Positions 53,466 to 61,338 of a stretch of DNA of 64,000 nucleotides are shown piece by piece. The notes beneath the pieces were generated by a model, which saw nothing but the letters and a program-made list of their open reading frames with translations, ran no database searches and was not told the origin of the DNA. The position numbers and the translations under genes are program-made. This DNA comes from Gemmatirosa kalamazoonensis (GTDB lineage Bacteria; Gemmatimonadota; Gemmatimonadetes; Gemmatimonadales; Gemmatimonadaceae), in contig NZ_CP007129.1 in NCBI RefSeq assembly GCF_000522985.1, forward strand, positions 1,042,234-1,106,233, in the 5' to 3' direction. Numbering within the stretch: the first letter of the stretch is position 1; the number at the start of each line of letters is the position of its first letter.

Positions 53466-56120
53466 TCACTTCAGCGTGGTCGTCGGGTCCACGCGCGTCG
53501 CGCGGAACGCCGGGAGGTACGCCGCGAGCGTCGCGGCGGCGAGCAGGAACGCGGCGGCGCCGGCCAGCACCGCGGGCTCGAGCGGACGCACCTGGAACAC
53601 GAGCGTGCGCATGAGCCGCGTGGCGCCGGCCGCGCCGCCGAGGCCGATCACCGTGCCCGCGATGACGAGCGCGAGCCCGCGGCGCAGCACCATCCACCGT
53701 ACCGCGCCCCGTTCGGCGCCCAACGCGATGCGGATGCCGAACTCGCGCTCGCGCAGCCGCACGCCGTACGACAGCACGCCGAACAGGCCGAGCGCCGCGA
53801 GCGCCAGCGCGACGAGCGCGAACGTCGCGAGCAGCCGCACGGTGAACGCGCGCCGCGCCTCGCCGCGGCCGATCGCGTCGCCTAACGGCACCGGATCGTG
53901 CACGACGAGCTGCGGGTCGAGCGCGGCGACCGTGCGGCGCACCGCCGGCACGAGCGTCGCCACCGCGCCGGTGGTTCGCGTCACCTGGGTGAGCGCCCAG
54001 TCGCGGTCGCCGGCGAACTGCGCGTGCGCGTGGTAGACGTAGGTGTCGGGCGTGCCCTCGGCGTCGATCGCCACGTCGCCCACCACGCCGACGATCTCGC
54101 AGTCGCGGCCGCCGGTGCGGATGCGCTGGCCGAGCGCGCTCATCCCCGGGAAGTAGCGGCGCGCGAAGGCGCGGCTCACGACCACGCGGTGCGGCGCGCG
54201 CGCGTCGTCGCGCGCGTCGAGCAGGCGCCCCTCGAGCAGCGGGATGCCGATGGCGCGAAAGTAGTCGCCCGAGACGACGCGCTCCTCGGGAAAGCCCTCG
54301 ACGCGGGCGCCGGCGAGGGGTCCGGTGAGCGCGTCCACACCCCACTGGTTGTACGGGCCGGTCGCCGGCAGCCGACTCACGCCGCCGGCGGCGACGACGT
54401 CGGGCAGCGCCTCCGTGACCCGGGCCACGCGCTCGTAGAACAGCGCGCGCGCCGTGGAGTCGTACCGCGTGTCGGGGAGGTGCAGCTCGTACGCGAGCAC
54501 GCCGTCAGGCCGCACGCCGAGGTCCACCTCGCGCATGCGCCGCACGCTCTCCACGAGGAGCCCCGCGCCGACGAGCAGCACGAACGCGAGCGCGACCTGC
54601 GACACCACCAGCCCATCGCGCAGCCGCAGCGTCCCGACGCCGCCGGTCGTCGCGCGCCCCTCGCCGCGCAGCGTCTCGCTCGGCCTCGCGCGCGTCGTGC
54701 GCAGCGCGGGGACGAGACCGAAGCCCACCGCGCACGCCGTCGCGAGCGCGAGCGCGAAGGCGACGAGCCGCGGCTCCAGCGCGACCGTCTCGAGGCGCGG
54801 GATGGAGCCGGCGCCGAGTCGCACGATGGCCGCCATCGCCGCGCGGGCCGTCGCCAGCCCGGCGAGCGCCCCTGCCAGCGCGAGGACGAGGCTCTCCACG
54901 AGCATCTGCCGCACGAGCCGCCCGCGCCCAGCGCCTAACGCCGTGCGCAGCGCGAACTCGCGCGCGCGCTCGGTGCCGCGCACGAGGAGCAGGTTCGCGA
55001 CGTTGACGCACACCAGCACGAGGACGAGGACCACCGCGCCGAGCATGACGGTGAGCGCCCGGCTCGACGAGGCGGTGATGTCCTCCTTCAGCGGGTCGAG
55101 CCGCGCGCCGGCGTGCGACGCGTCGGCGTACTCGCGCGCGAGCTGCGCGCCGACGCGGTCGAGCTCCGCCTGCGCGCTCGCCAGCGTGGTGGTGCCGCGC
55201 AGCCGCGCGACGACGCTGAGATAGTGGTTGTTCGCGTTGCTCGCGTCGCGTCCCGGCCGGAGGTCGAACGGCACCCACGCGTCGACGCCGGGCGTCAGCG
55301 GGTCGCCGAACCCCGGCGGCATCACGCCGACGACGGTGTAGGTGGCACCGTTCAGCCGCAGCGGCGAGCCGACCGCCGCGCGATCGCCGCCGAGCCGGCG
55401 CCAGAGCGCGTCGCCGAGGATCACGACGCGCGCGCCGGTCTCCTCGTCGCGCGTGAACGGACGGCCGACCGCGGGGCGGACGCGCAGCACGTCGAAGTAG
55501 TCGGCGCTCACCGGCATGAGCCGGATCCGGCGCGCGCCCTCGCCGCTGCCGACGTCGGCGCCGGCGGCGTCGTACGTCAGCACCGCGGCGACGCCGTCGA
55601 GCGACGCGAGCCGCGCGCGGTAGGCGAGGAAGTGGACCGGCGTCACGAACTGCCGCTCGCCGGGGTCGCGGTCGTTCGTCTGGTAGAGACGCACGAGCTG
55701 CCCGGGCTGCGCGTACGGCAGCGGCTCGAGCAGCACCGCGTCGACCGCGCTGAACACCGCCGTCGTGCCGCCGATGCCCAACGCGAGCGTGAGCACCGCG
55801 ACGAGCGCGAAGCGCGGGCTCGCGCGCAGGCGGCGGAGGGCGAAGCGCGCGTCGTGCCGGAGCTCCGCCAGCCAGGTCGCGGCGCGGCGGCCGCGATCGC
55901 GGCGCTCGGCCTCGTCGCGGCACCGCGCCGTGATGCGCGACACGTCGCCGAACCGCTCGCGGGCCGCGGCGCGGGCCGCCCGACGCGACAGCCCGCGCGC
56001 GACGAGGTCCTGCTCGAGCTGCTCGAGGTGCGCGTGGATCTCGTCGCGCACCTCGTCGTCCACCGGCGGCTTCCAGAGCCGCGCTCTGAGCTCGCGCGCG
56101 TAGCGTCCCAGCTCGGGCAT
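53466..56120 (-). CDS. ADOP permease (first of pair C)
   Basis: An 884-residue ADOP permease sharing the prefix MPELGRYARELRARLWKPP with its neighbour and otherwise the usual order: helix (FALVAVLTLALGIGGTTAVF), periplasmic domain, loop ERAREFALRTALGAGRGRLV, second domain, and final loop REREFGIRIALGAERGAVR. 19 bases after the PadR stop, so the three genes form one operon. No cognate ATPase is visible. Confidence 0.9.
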   Translation of the reverse strand: MPELGRYARELRARLWKPPVDDEVRDEIHAHLEQLEQDLVARGLSRRAARAAARERFGDVSRITARCRDEAERRDRGRRAATWLAELRHDARFALRRLRASPRFALVAVLTLALGIGGTTAVFSAVDAVLLEPLPYAQPGQLVRLYQTNDRDPGERQFVTPVHFLAYRARLASLDGVAAVLTYDAAGADVGSGEGARRIRLMPVSADYFDVLRVRPAVGRPFTRDEETGARVVILGDALWRRLGGDRAAVGSPLRLNGATYTVVGVMPPGFGDPLTPGVDAWVPFDLRPGRDASNANNHYLSVVARLRGTTTLASAQAELDRVGAQLAREYADASHAGARLDPLKEDITASSSRALTVMLGAVVLVLVLVCVNVANLLLVRGTERAREFALRTALGAGRGRLVRQMLVESLVLALAGALAGLATARAAMAAIVRLGAGSIPRLETVALEPRLVAFALALATACAVGFGLVPALRTTRARPSETLRGEGRATTGGVGTLRLRDGLVVSQVALAFVLLVGAGLLVESVRRMREVDLGVRPDGVLAYELHLPDTRYDSTARALFYERVARVTEALPDVVAAGGVSRLPATGPYNQWGVDALTGPLAGARVEGFPEERVVSGDYFRAIGIPLLEGRLLDARDDARAPHRVVVSRAFARRYFPGMSALGQRIRTGGRDCEIVGVVGDVAIDAEGTPDTYVYHAHAQFAGDRDWALTQVTRTTGAVATLVPAVRRTVAALDPQLVVHDPVPLGDAIGRGEARRAFTVRLLATFALVALALAALGLFGVLSYGVRLREREFGIRIALGAERGAVRWMVLRRGLALVIAGTVIGLGGAAGATRLMRTLVFQVRPLEPAVLAGAAAFLLAAATLAAYLPAFRATRVDPTTTLK

Positions 56121-56139
56121 CGTCCCCTCCGGGGAACCG

Positions 56140-56484
56140 TTAGGCGGGCGTGCCGTCGGGCGCGTGGAGAATGCGGGCGACCGTGTCGGCGAACCGGCTC
56201 CACTGCGCGGTCTCGACGGCGAGGCGCTCGCGGCCGGCGTCGGTGAGGTGGTAGAGCTTCACGCGCCGCTTCGTCTCCGAGAGCCCCCACTCGGCCTCGA
56301 TCCAGCCGCGGCGCTCGAGCCGGTAGAGCGCGGGATAGAGCGACCCCTCCTCGATCTTGAGGACGTCGGCGCCCATCCCCTCGAGCCAGCGCGCGATGGC
56401 GTAGCCGTGGCGTGGCCCCCAGGCGAGGGTCTTCAGGACCAGCGTGTCGAGCGTTCCGTGGAGCAGCTCGGTCGGGTCGGCCAT
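56140..56484 (-). CDS. PadR-family transcriptional regulator
   Basis: A 114-residue winged-helix PadR protein (LLHGTLDTLVLKTLAWGPRHGYAIARWL, then SLYPALYRLERRGWIEAEWGLSETKRRVKLYHLT). The frame is open 31 codons further upstream, but that part crosses the operator; ATG 56484 is chosen because MADPTELLHGTLD is the standard PadR opening. It heads the third PadR/ADOP operon. A dyad overlapping its promoter is described separately. Confidence 0.93.
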   Translation of the reverse strand: MADPTELLHGTLDTLVLKTLAWGPRHGYAIARWLEGMGADVLKIEEGSLYPALYRLERRGWIEAEWGLSETKRRVKLYHLTDAGRERLAVETAQWSRFADTVARILHAPDGTPA

Positions 56485-56499
56485 GGTATACCTCGATAG

Positions 56500-56537
56500 T
56501 CTAAGCCTACAGTAGGATCCGAGGCTTAGATAATCAA
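56500..56537 (-). promoter_or_regulatory. Promoter and operator dyad of the PadR/ADOP operon C
   Basis: On the minus strand: -35 TTGATT (56537-56532), 17-bp spacer, weak -10 TACTGT (56514-56509). A perfect dyad TCTAAGCCT (56522-56530 region) and AGGCTTAGA (56500-56508 region), 13 bases apart, overlaps the spacer and the region after -10. The start codon is about 16-20 bases beyond. This is the position where a PadR dimer would block transcription of its own operon. Confidence 0.72.
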
Positions 56538-56545
56538 GGGGTACG

Positions 56546-56583
56546 CAAAACCCGCGTGCGCCGACGATGCGACGCACGCGGGT
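56546..56583 (-). terminator. Intrinsic terminator for the lipoprotein gene
   Basis: ACCCGCGTGCG (56550-56560) pairs perfectly with CGCACGCGGGT (56573-56583) over 11 bp. Read on the minus strand the hairpin is followed by TTTT, 70 bases after the stop of the gene at 56653. This is the clearest rho-independent terminator in the window. Confidence 0.75.
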
Positions 56584-56652
56584 CTCGCGTTCGAACGTGC
56601 AGGGCGGCCCGTCAGCCGGTCGTGACGATGTAGCCGGAGCGGTCGCCGAGGC

Positions 56653-57282
56653 TCATAGACCGCCCTCCGAGTCGCCGAACCCGAAGACGACGTTGTAGCC
56701 GCTGAAGTGCTTGATGCGGCGCTCGACGCGGCCGGCGCTGATGCGCGTGGCGAGCGTCGGGTCGGTGAGCGACTCGTCGACGCAGAGGGTGGCCGAGGCG
56801 CACCACTGGATGGTCGCCCGCTTCGCCTTCCCTGGATTGTCGTTCAGGTAGAGCGTCTCGACCGTCCCCGGGACGAAGCGTACGTCGGGGGAGAAGTCCA
56901 CCTGGACGCGGCCGCTCGCGTCGCGCCACGAGGTCACGATGAAGCGGATCGGCGCGGTGGCGGGGGCGCAGGGCGTGTCCCAAAGGCCGATGCCGTAGCC
57001 CGAGGTCGCCGGGTCGCAGACGGCGTTCGCCGCGAACTCGACCTTGTGTCCGTCGCCGAACGGGAGCGTCCGCGCGCGGCCGTCGTAGACGATGGTGTCC
57101 ACCTGGGCCGCCGTGGCCTTGCTTCCCTTGCTGAGGAGGGCGGCGCCGGTCGGTGCCGACGCGGGGGCGGTTGGACCGACGTCGGAGCACGCGGCGAGGA
57201 TCGCCAGGGCGGGGGCCGTCACGTACAGCGCGACACGCCGTCGGGCGTCGCGCCAGGAGAAGAGTGGTCGTCGCTGGGGCAT
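56653..57282 (-). CDS. Lipoprotein of unknown function
   Basis: A 209-residue lipoprotein (lipobox ILAAC, Cys32) starting at ATG 57282. The mature domain has two conserved-looking Cys pairs (AVCDPATSGYG with DTPCAPA, and WCASATLCVDE) likely forming disulfides, and beta-type sequence throughout. No family recognised. Downstream is an intrinsic terminator; the gene is monocistronic with a 132-base gap to the next lipoprotein gene upstream. Confidence 0.7.
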   Translation of the reverse strand: MPQRRPLFSWRDARRRVALYVTAPALAILAACSDVGPTAPASAPTGAALLSKGSKATAAQVDTIVYDGRARTLPFGDGHKVEFAANAVCDPATSGYGIGLWDTPCAPATAPIRFIVTSWRDASGRVQVDFSPDVRFVPGTVETLYLNDNPGKAKRATIQWCASATLCVDESLTDPTLATRISAGRVERRIKHFSGYNVVFGFGDSEGGL

Positions 57283-57414
57283 GTTCGGTTCCCGAGGTGC
57301 CGGTGACTGGAAATGGGCCCGTCCGCACATGGACGCGGCCCGCCTTGCGGTCGGGTCTCGGCACCTCGGGTCCGGAACTTTAGCGGCGGCGTCGTCTTTC
57401 CCGGCCGCGGGGGG

Positions 57415-58467
57415 CTAGCGCCACGCGGTGTCGTGGTCGCCGTACCCCGTCCCGTCGGTGAGCGGGGTGAGGAACGCGCCGTCGCTCGCGCGGACCCGGA
57501 ACAGGCGGGGACCGTAGCCGGCGCTCCCGGCGGTGAAGAGCAGGTACGCCCCGTCCGGCGACCAGCGGACGTAGGCGCAGTGGTCGAGCCCCGCGAGCGC
57601 CGCGAGCGACACGTTCGCCGTCGTGTTCGTGGCCAGGTTCTCCACGCGGAGGTCGCAGTAGCTCACCGCCGGGATGTCGAACGCCAGCCGCACGCCGTCC
57701 GGGTTCCACGACGGGTGCCGGAGGTCGCCTGCGGAGGACTGGACGGTCGTCGATCCGGTGCCGTCGGGGGCGATGGTGCGAATGGCGAAGACGCCGTTCT
57801 GGAGGTGCGCGTACGCGATCCGCGTCCCGTCGGGGGACCACGCCGGGTCCTCGTCGGGGCTCGGCCCACCCGTCGGCGACGCGATGTCGAACGTGAGCTG
57901 CGTCAGCCCCGAGCCGTCGGCGTTCATGACGTACAGGTGGTCGTGCCCGTCGCGGCTGCTGACGAACGCGATCCGCGTCCCGTCGGGCGACCAGGTGGGC
58001 GAGCGGTCGACCACGTTCGGGTCGCCGCTGAACGTGATCTCCGTCTGGCCCGACCCGCCGGCATTCATGACGAAGATCCGGTGGACGTACGTGGTGGCCG
58101 GCACCGCCGGCGGATCGAACCGCACGAGGCCGGCGTAGGCGATGCGCTTCCGCTGCGCGTCCCACTCCGCATCGTCGCCGACGGCGAGCTTCACGATGGT
58201 GCCGTTCGGCGCGAGGTCGTGCACGTTCGGCAGCACGTACAGCGTGTTGCCGACGAGGAACGTGGGCAGCGGCCGGGTGAACAGCGCGTGGTTCGCGTAC
58301 GGCGACGGGCAGAGGTACGAGGTGCACGGCTGCGGGCTCAGACCCGCCGACGGGCGGGCCGGCGTGAGCGACGGCGTGGTCGGGTCCTGGCAGGCGGCGA
58401 CGAGCAGCGCGGCGACGAGCGGGAGCGGGCGGCGGCGGCTGACGGACGTCGGGTGCGGGCGGGACAT
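57415..58467 (-). CDS. TolB-like (PD40) beta-propeller lipoprotein
   Basis: A 350-residue lipoprotein (lipobox LLVAAC, Cys26; ATG 58467). At least four PD40/TolB-type blades carry the signature SPTWSPDGTRIAFVS, DPAWSPDGTRIAYA, HPSWNPDGVRLAFD and VRWSPDGAYLLFT. Such propellers bind partners in the periplasm; there is no hydrolase domain, unlike some fusions. It is divergent from the GNAT gene, with a putative operator between. Confidence 0.82.
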   Translation of the reverse strand: MSRPHPTSVSRRRPLPLVAALLVAACQDPTTPSLTPARPSAGLSPQPCTSYLCPSPYANHALFTRPLPTFLVGNTLYVLPNVHDLAPNGTIVKLAVGDDAEWDAQRKRIAYAGLVRFDPPAVPATTYVHRIFVMNAGGSGQTEITFSGDPNVVDRSPTWSPDGTRIAFVSSRDGHDHLYVMNADGSGLTQLTFDIASPTGGPSPDEDPAWSPDGTRIAYAHLQNGVFAIRTIAPDGTGSTTVQSSAGDLRHPSWNPDGVRLAFDIPAVSYCDLRVENLATNTTANVSLAALAGLDHCAYVRWSPDGAYLLFTAGSAGYGPRLFRVRASDGAFLTPLTDGTGYGDHDTAWR

Positions 58468-58541
58468 GGGCGACTCTCCGTGTGGAACGGAACGACGTCG
58501 CCGCGGATGCGCGACGACGACGCTCCCACGATGCCCGCGCC

Positions 58542-58574
58542 CGGGTGACCGCCCGGTCACCCGCGGGTCACCCG
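58542..58574. promoter_or_regulatory. Repeated GGTCACCCG sites between divergent genes
   Basis: CGGGTGACC, four bases, GGTCACCCG form a perfect 9-bp inverted pair (58542-58563), followed at once by another direct GGTCACCCG (58566-58574). Three half-sites lie between the divergent PD40 lipoprotein and GNAT genes. Looks like a regulator binding region. No hexamers of promoter quality are evident. Confidence 0.4.
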
Positions 58575-58617
58575 GGCGACATCCCCAGGCCAAGGCCCGG
58601 CCCGGTTAACGTTCGGC

Positions 58618-59025
58618 ATGTCGTCGTCGCCGCCCGACATCCGGGAGATCGATCCGTCCGAGCGCGAGCGCGTGATCCCGATCCTGCTGCTGGCCGAGCC
58701 GTCGGAGCGGTCGCTGCGATGGAGCCTCGACCACCTGAGCGATGCCGTGTACGCGATGTCGCGCGACGGCCGTCCGGTCGGCGCGGCGACGGTGCGGTGG
58801 GCGGGCGACCCGTGCGAGATCGTCGAGCTGGGCGTGGCCGAGTCGGAGCAGGGGCAGGGGCTCGGCAAGCGGTTCGTCGCATGGCTGCTCGACGAGGCGC
58901 GGCGGCGCGGCAAGCGGGCGATGGAGGTCGGCACGCCTAACGCGAGCCTCGACAACATCGCGTTCTACCAGAGAATCGGATCCCACCGCTACGCCCGAAG
59001 CGCATCGTCGGCTAACTCCTCGTGA
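58618..59025 (+). CDS. GNAT acetyltransferase, C-terminus probably replaced by element insertion
   Basis: A 135-residue GNAT-fold N-acetyltransferase. The acetyl-CoA motif A is intact: ELGVAESEQGQGLGKRFVAWLL, and motif B is NASLDNIAFYQRIG. After FYQRIG a GNAT protein normally has another beta strand with a Gly-Phe pair; here it switches to SHRYARSASSANSS and ends, overlapping the stop of the opposite gene by 37 bases. The change marks the likely left end of the integrative element. The enzyme may still fold, but lacks its last strand. Confidence 0.75.
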   Translation: MSSSPPDIREIDPSERERVIPILLLAEPSERSLRWSLDHLSDAVYAMSRDGRPVGAATVRWAGDPCEIVELGVAESEQGQGLGKRFVAWLLDEARRRGKRAMEVGTPNASLDNIAFYQRIGSHRYARSASSANSS

Positions 59026-59405
59026 GACAGTGACTTAGCGCCACGGTCCACGCCGGCACGTTCGCCGATCGCGGCCGTGGTTACGGATTGGTTACGTGTT
59101 CGCGCTGCTACGTCGTCGGCGGCGCGCGACGTTCCCTCGCGAACGTCTGCCGCCGCAGTCCGGAGGAGCTCCGTCTGGCGCAGCCACGCGTGACCGAGGG
59201 TGGTGAGGCGATACCGGTAGTCGTCGCCCTTCGCGACGAGTCCGCGTTTCACGAGTACTGGCGCGTTCAGCTTTCCGGGCCAGCCGAGGCGGCTGTGGTG
59301 CACGGCTTCGCCGGCGGCGATGCGCCGGAGGGTGGTCGCTTGGTCGGCGGTGAGTCCGTACTCTCCGACGTCACGCGGCGGGCGAGCGTAGCCGAGTCGT
59401 CTCAT
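58989..59405 (-). CDS. Winged-helix-like small protein
   Basis: A 138-residue protein with a probable winged-helix domain (YGLTADQATTLRRIAAGEAV, then LVKRGLVAKGDDYRYRLTTLGHAWLRQ) and a charged C-terminal tail that reaches the element border. ATG overlaps the stop of the recombinase (ATGA), so they are co-translated; a directionality or control role is possible. The C-terminal ~25 residues may be non-native, because they run over the insertion junction. Confidence 0.6.
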   Translation of the reverse strand: MRRLGYARPPRDVGEYGLTADQATTLRRIAAGEAVHHSRLGWPGKLNAPVLVKRGLVAKGDDYRYRLTTLGHAWLRQTELLRTAAADVREGTSRAADDVAARTRNQSVTTAAIGERAGVDRGAKSLSHEELADDALRA

Positions 59406-60952
59406 GCGTCGGTCTCCGCGTTAGGCAGTTCGTTAGGCGGTTCATCCTCGCCGCGGATCGCGGCGCGCGCTGCGCGCGCCGCGCGCCGGTGCGTCTCCCG
59501 CTCCCGCTCGCGGTAGATGTCACGCGGCGTCTGCTCGTTCGACCACCCGCCGAGGTGCATCAGCGCGCCGGCCGACACCTCGAGGTCGTCCGCCGCGTCC
59601 GTCGCGGCGCGCCGCATCCCGTACCACGCGAGCCCCGGCTGCTCGCGTACACCGGCGAGCTCGCGCGCGCGGTGGAACAGCGTGTTCATCGTGCGCTCGT
59701 TCAGGGGTGTGAGGCGCCGCTTCTCCACCCACGCCGCGCTCTGCACGCGCTGCTTCCCGTAGCCCGTCGGCGCTGTTGGGATGAGCGGCGCCGCTGGCGC
59801 GTCCGCCTTCGCGCCGGCGCGGGGCCCGGCGGCCGCGGGGTCGCGCTGCGCGAGTCGGCCGGCCGGCACGAGCACGTAGTCGGGCGGGTCGCGATCCTCG
59901 GCGAGCGCCGCCTGGTACTCACGCTCGAGCGCGCGCAGGTAGCCCGTCTCGGGATGCAGCGCCGCCTCCACCGCGGCGCGCTGGCCGCGCGTGAAGTAGA
60001 CCGTCACACCGCCCTTCTTTCCGCGCCCCTTCACGACCACGCTGCCGTAGTCCACGGCGTCGTCCTGGCCGAGCGGGGGCAGGGGATCGGGGAGCGGCGG
60101 CAGCGTGAGCTGCGAGCGCCGAACGCGCAGCACCTGGACGGGCCGGAGCTCGGCGCCGATCGCCATGGCGAGCGCGAGGCGCGGGTCCACCTCCGACGCC
60201 TTCGCGAGCAGCGCGCGGTACTCCCCGAGCTGGTAGCGCGGCCGCTGCACCTCGGGCAGATCGCCACCGCCGTAGAGCTCCGCGTAGTCCCGGCGCAGCT
60301 TCTCCTTCCACTTCCGCGGCGGCACCGCCTGGTCCTCGCCGAGGAGCGCGCTGCCGTCGGGCGCCTGCATCTCGCGCAGCTCGTCGAGCAGCCGAAGCGT
60401 GCGCTCGATCGTCGTCATGGCGCCCGCGTACCCCACGCCGCCGTCGGCGCGGATCGCGGCCATGCGCGCGCGCCAGAGCCGCACGAAGTCGTCGCGGCGC
60501 ACGTGCGCGAGCGGCGTGTCAGGGCCCCACACGGCCATCGCTTGCGTCGCCGCGGCGATGACGCCCTTGTTGTAGCGCGTCGGCGCGTGATAGCGCCCGC
60601 GCTCAGCGTCCTGCACGGCGTGGATGCCGTCGGCGACGGTGAGGAGCTTCGGCGGGGCTGCTGAGGGTTCGCGCCTAGCCGGCGCCGGAGCGTGGCCGCT
60701 GTTCACCGCGTATTGGAGCTCGGCCGCGCGCATGGCATCCTCGAGCACGGCGGCGCGCGCCTTCCCGGCGAGCGGCTTCCCCTTCGCGTCGACAAGCGTC
60801 AGCGCGAGTGCGCGGACGCGCCAGTTGGCCGCGGCAGCGTCGCGCCAACGCAGGTACAACGCGCCCGCGCGGCGGTCGAGCCGCTGCGACACCCGCACCT
60901 TGTGCTTGCCGCGACCGATCATCTCGAGGTCCTCCCAGACATCTGGGGACAT
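59402..60952 (-). CDS. Tyrosine recombinase (integrase)
   Basis: A 516-residue phage-type integrase. An N-terminal SAM-like core-binding region (~100-225) precedes the catalytic domain. Catalytic residues visible: R270 in GAELRPVQVLRVRRS, a Lys in VVVKGRGKKGG, WYGMRRAATD for the H/Y-x-x-R box, W in LGGWS (in place of the second His/Trp) and nucleophile Y480 in TPRDIYR. Longer than many integrases because of a Pro/Ala insert around residues 345-410. Starts three bases after the excisionase-like gene. Confidence 0.88.
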   Translation of the reverse strand: MSPDVWEDLEMIGRGKHKVRVSQRLDRRAGALYLRWRDAAAANWRVRALALTLVDAKGKPLAGKARAAVLEDAMRAAELQYAVNSGHAPAPARREPSAAPPKLLTVADGIHAVQDAERGRYHAPTRYNKGVIAAATQAMAVWGPDTPLAHVRRDDFVRLWRARMAAIRADGGVGYAGAMTTIERTLRLLDELREMQAPDGSALLGEDQAVPPRKWKEKLRRDYAELYGGGDLPEVQRPRYQLGEYRALLAKASEVDPRLALAMAIGAELRPVQVLRVRRSQLTLPPLPDPLPPLGQDDAVDYGSVVVKGRGKKGGVTVYFTRGQRAAVEAALHPETGYLRALEREYQAALAEDRDPPDYVLVPAGRLAQRDPAAAGPRAGAKADAPAAPLIPTAPTGYGKQRVQSAAWVEKRRLTPLNERTMNTLFHRARELAGVREQPGLAWYGMRRAATDAADDLEVSAGALMHLGGWSNEQTPRDIYRERERETHRRAARAARAAIRGEDEPPNELPNAETDA

Positions 60953-60955
60953 CCG

Positions 60956-61219
60956 TTAGGCCTTAGTCTTCCGCCGCCGGCGGGGCGCATGCGCGGGTTG
61001 CTCTGCTGCGCGGGCCTTCCGCACCGCGTCGCGCGGGATTTCCCAGCCCCTCGCGGTGTGAATCGCGCCCGGCAGCTCGCCGGCGCGGCACCACCGCCGC
61101 ACGGTCTGCGGAGTCGTGTTGTTGCGCGGGAGCACGGCGAACTCCTCCGGCGTCAGGCGCTCGGTGGCGCGGCTTGCTGCCGCGATGCGCTTGCGGAGCT
61201 CGCGCTCGCACGATTCCAC
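60956..61219 (-). CDS. Excisionase-like HTH protein
   Basis: An 87-residue protein with an HTH_17/MerR-like DNA-binding motif: NTTPQTVRRWCRAGELPGAI followed by the wing RGWEIPRDAVRKA. Lys/Arg-rich tail. GTG start at 61219. Placed directly before the integrase, so it is likely to control excision. Confidence 0.75.
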   Translation of the reverse strand: MESCERELRKRIAAASRATERLTPEEFAVLPRNNTTPQTVRRWCRAGELPGAIHTARGWEIPRDAVRKARAAEQPAHAPRRRRKTKA

Positions 61220-61338
61220 GGCCTCCGCGACGGGATCGTGCGGCGCGCGCGCGCGCGGCGCATCTCGACCTCCTCACGCCACACATCAGGTAGCGTCGCG
61301 ATCGGGCCGAGCAGCGAGGTGAACGTGGCGTCAGGCAT
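61153..61338 (-). CDS. Short coupled reading frame
   Basis: A 61-residue frame starting MPDATFTSLLGPIATLPDVW. Its ATG overlaps the TGA of the ATPase gene (TGATG), which argues that it is translated. The first half is normal protein; the second half is Arg/Ser/Ala-rich and overlaps the start of the excisionase-like gene by 67 bases, so it may be a leader peptide or degraded gene. Confidence 0.4.
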   Translation of the reverse strand: MPDATFTSLLGPIATLPDVWREEVEMRRARARRTIPSRRPWNRASASSASASRQQAAPPSA

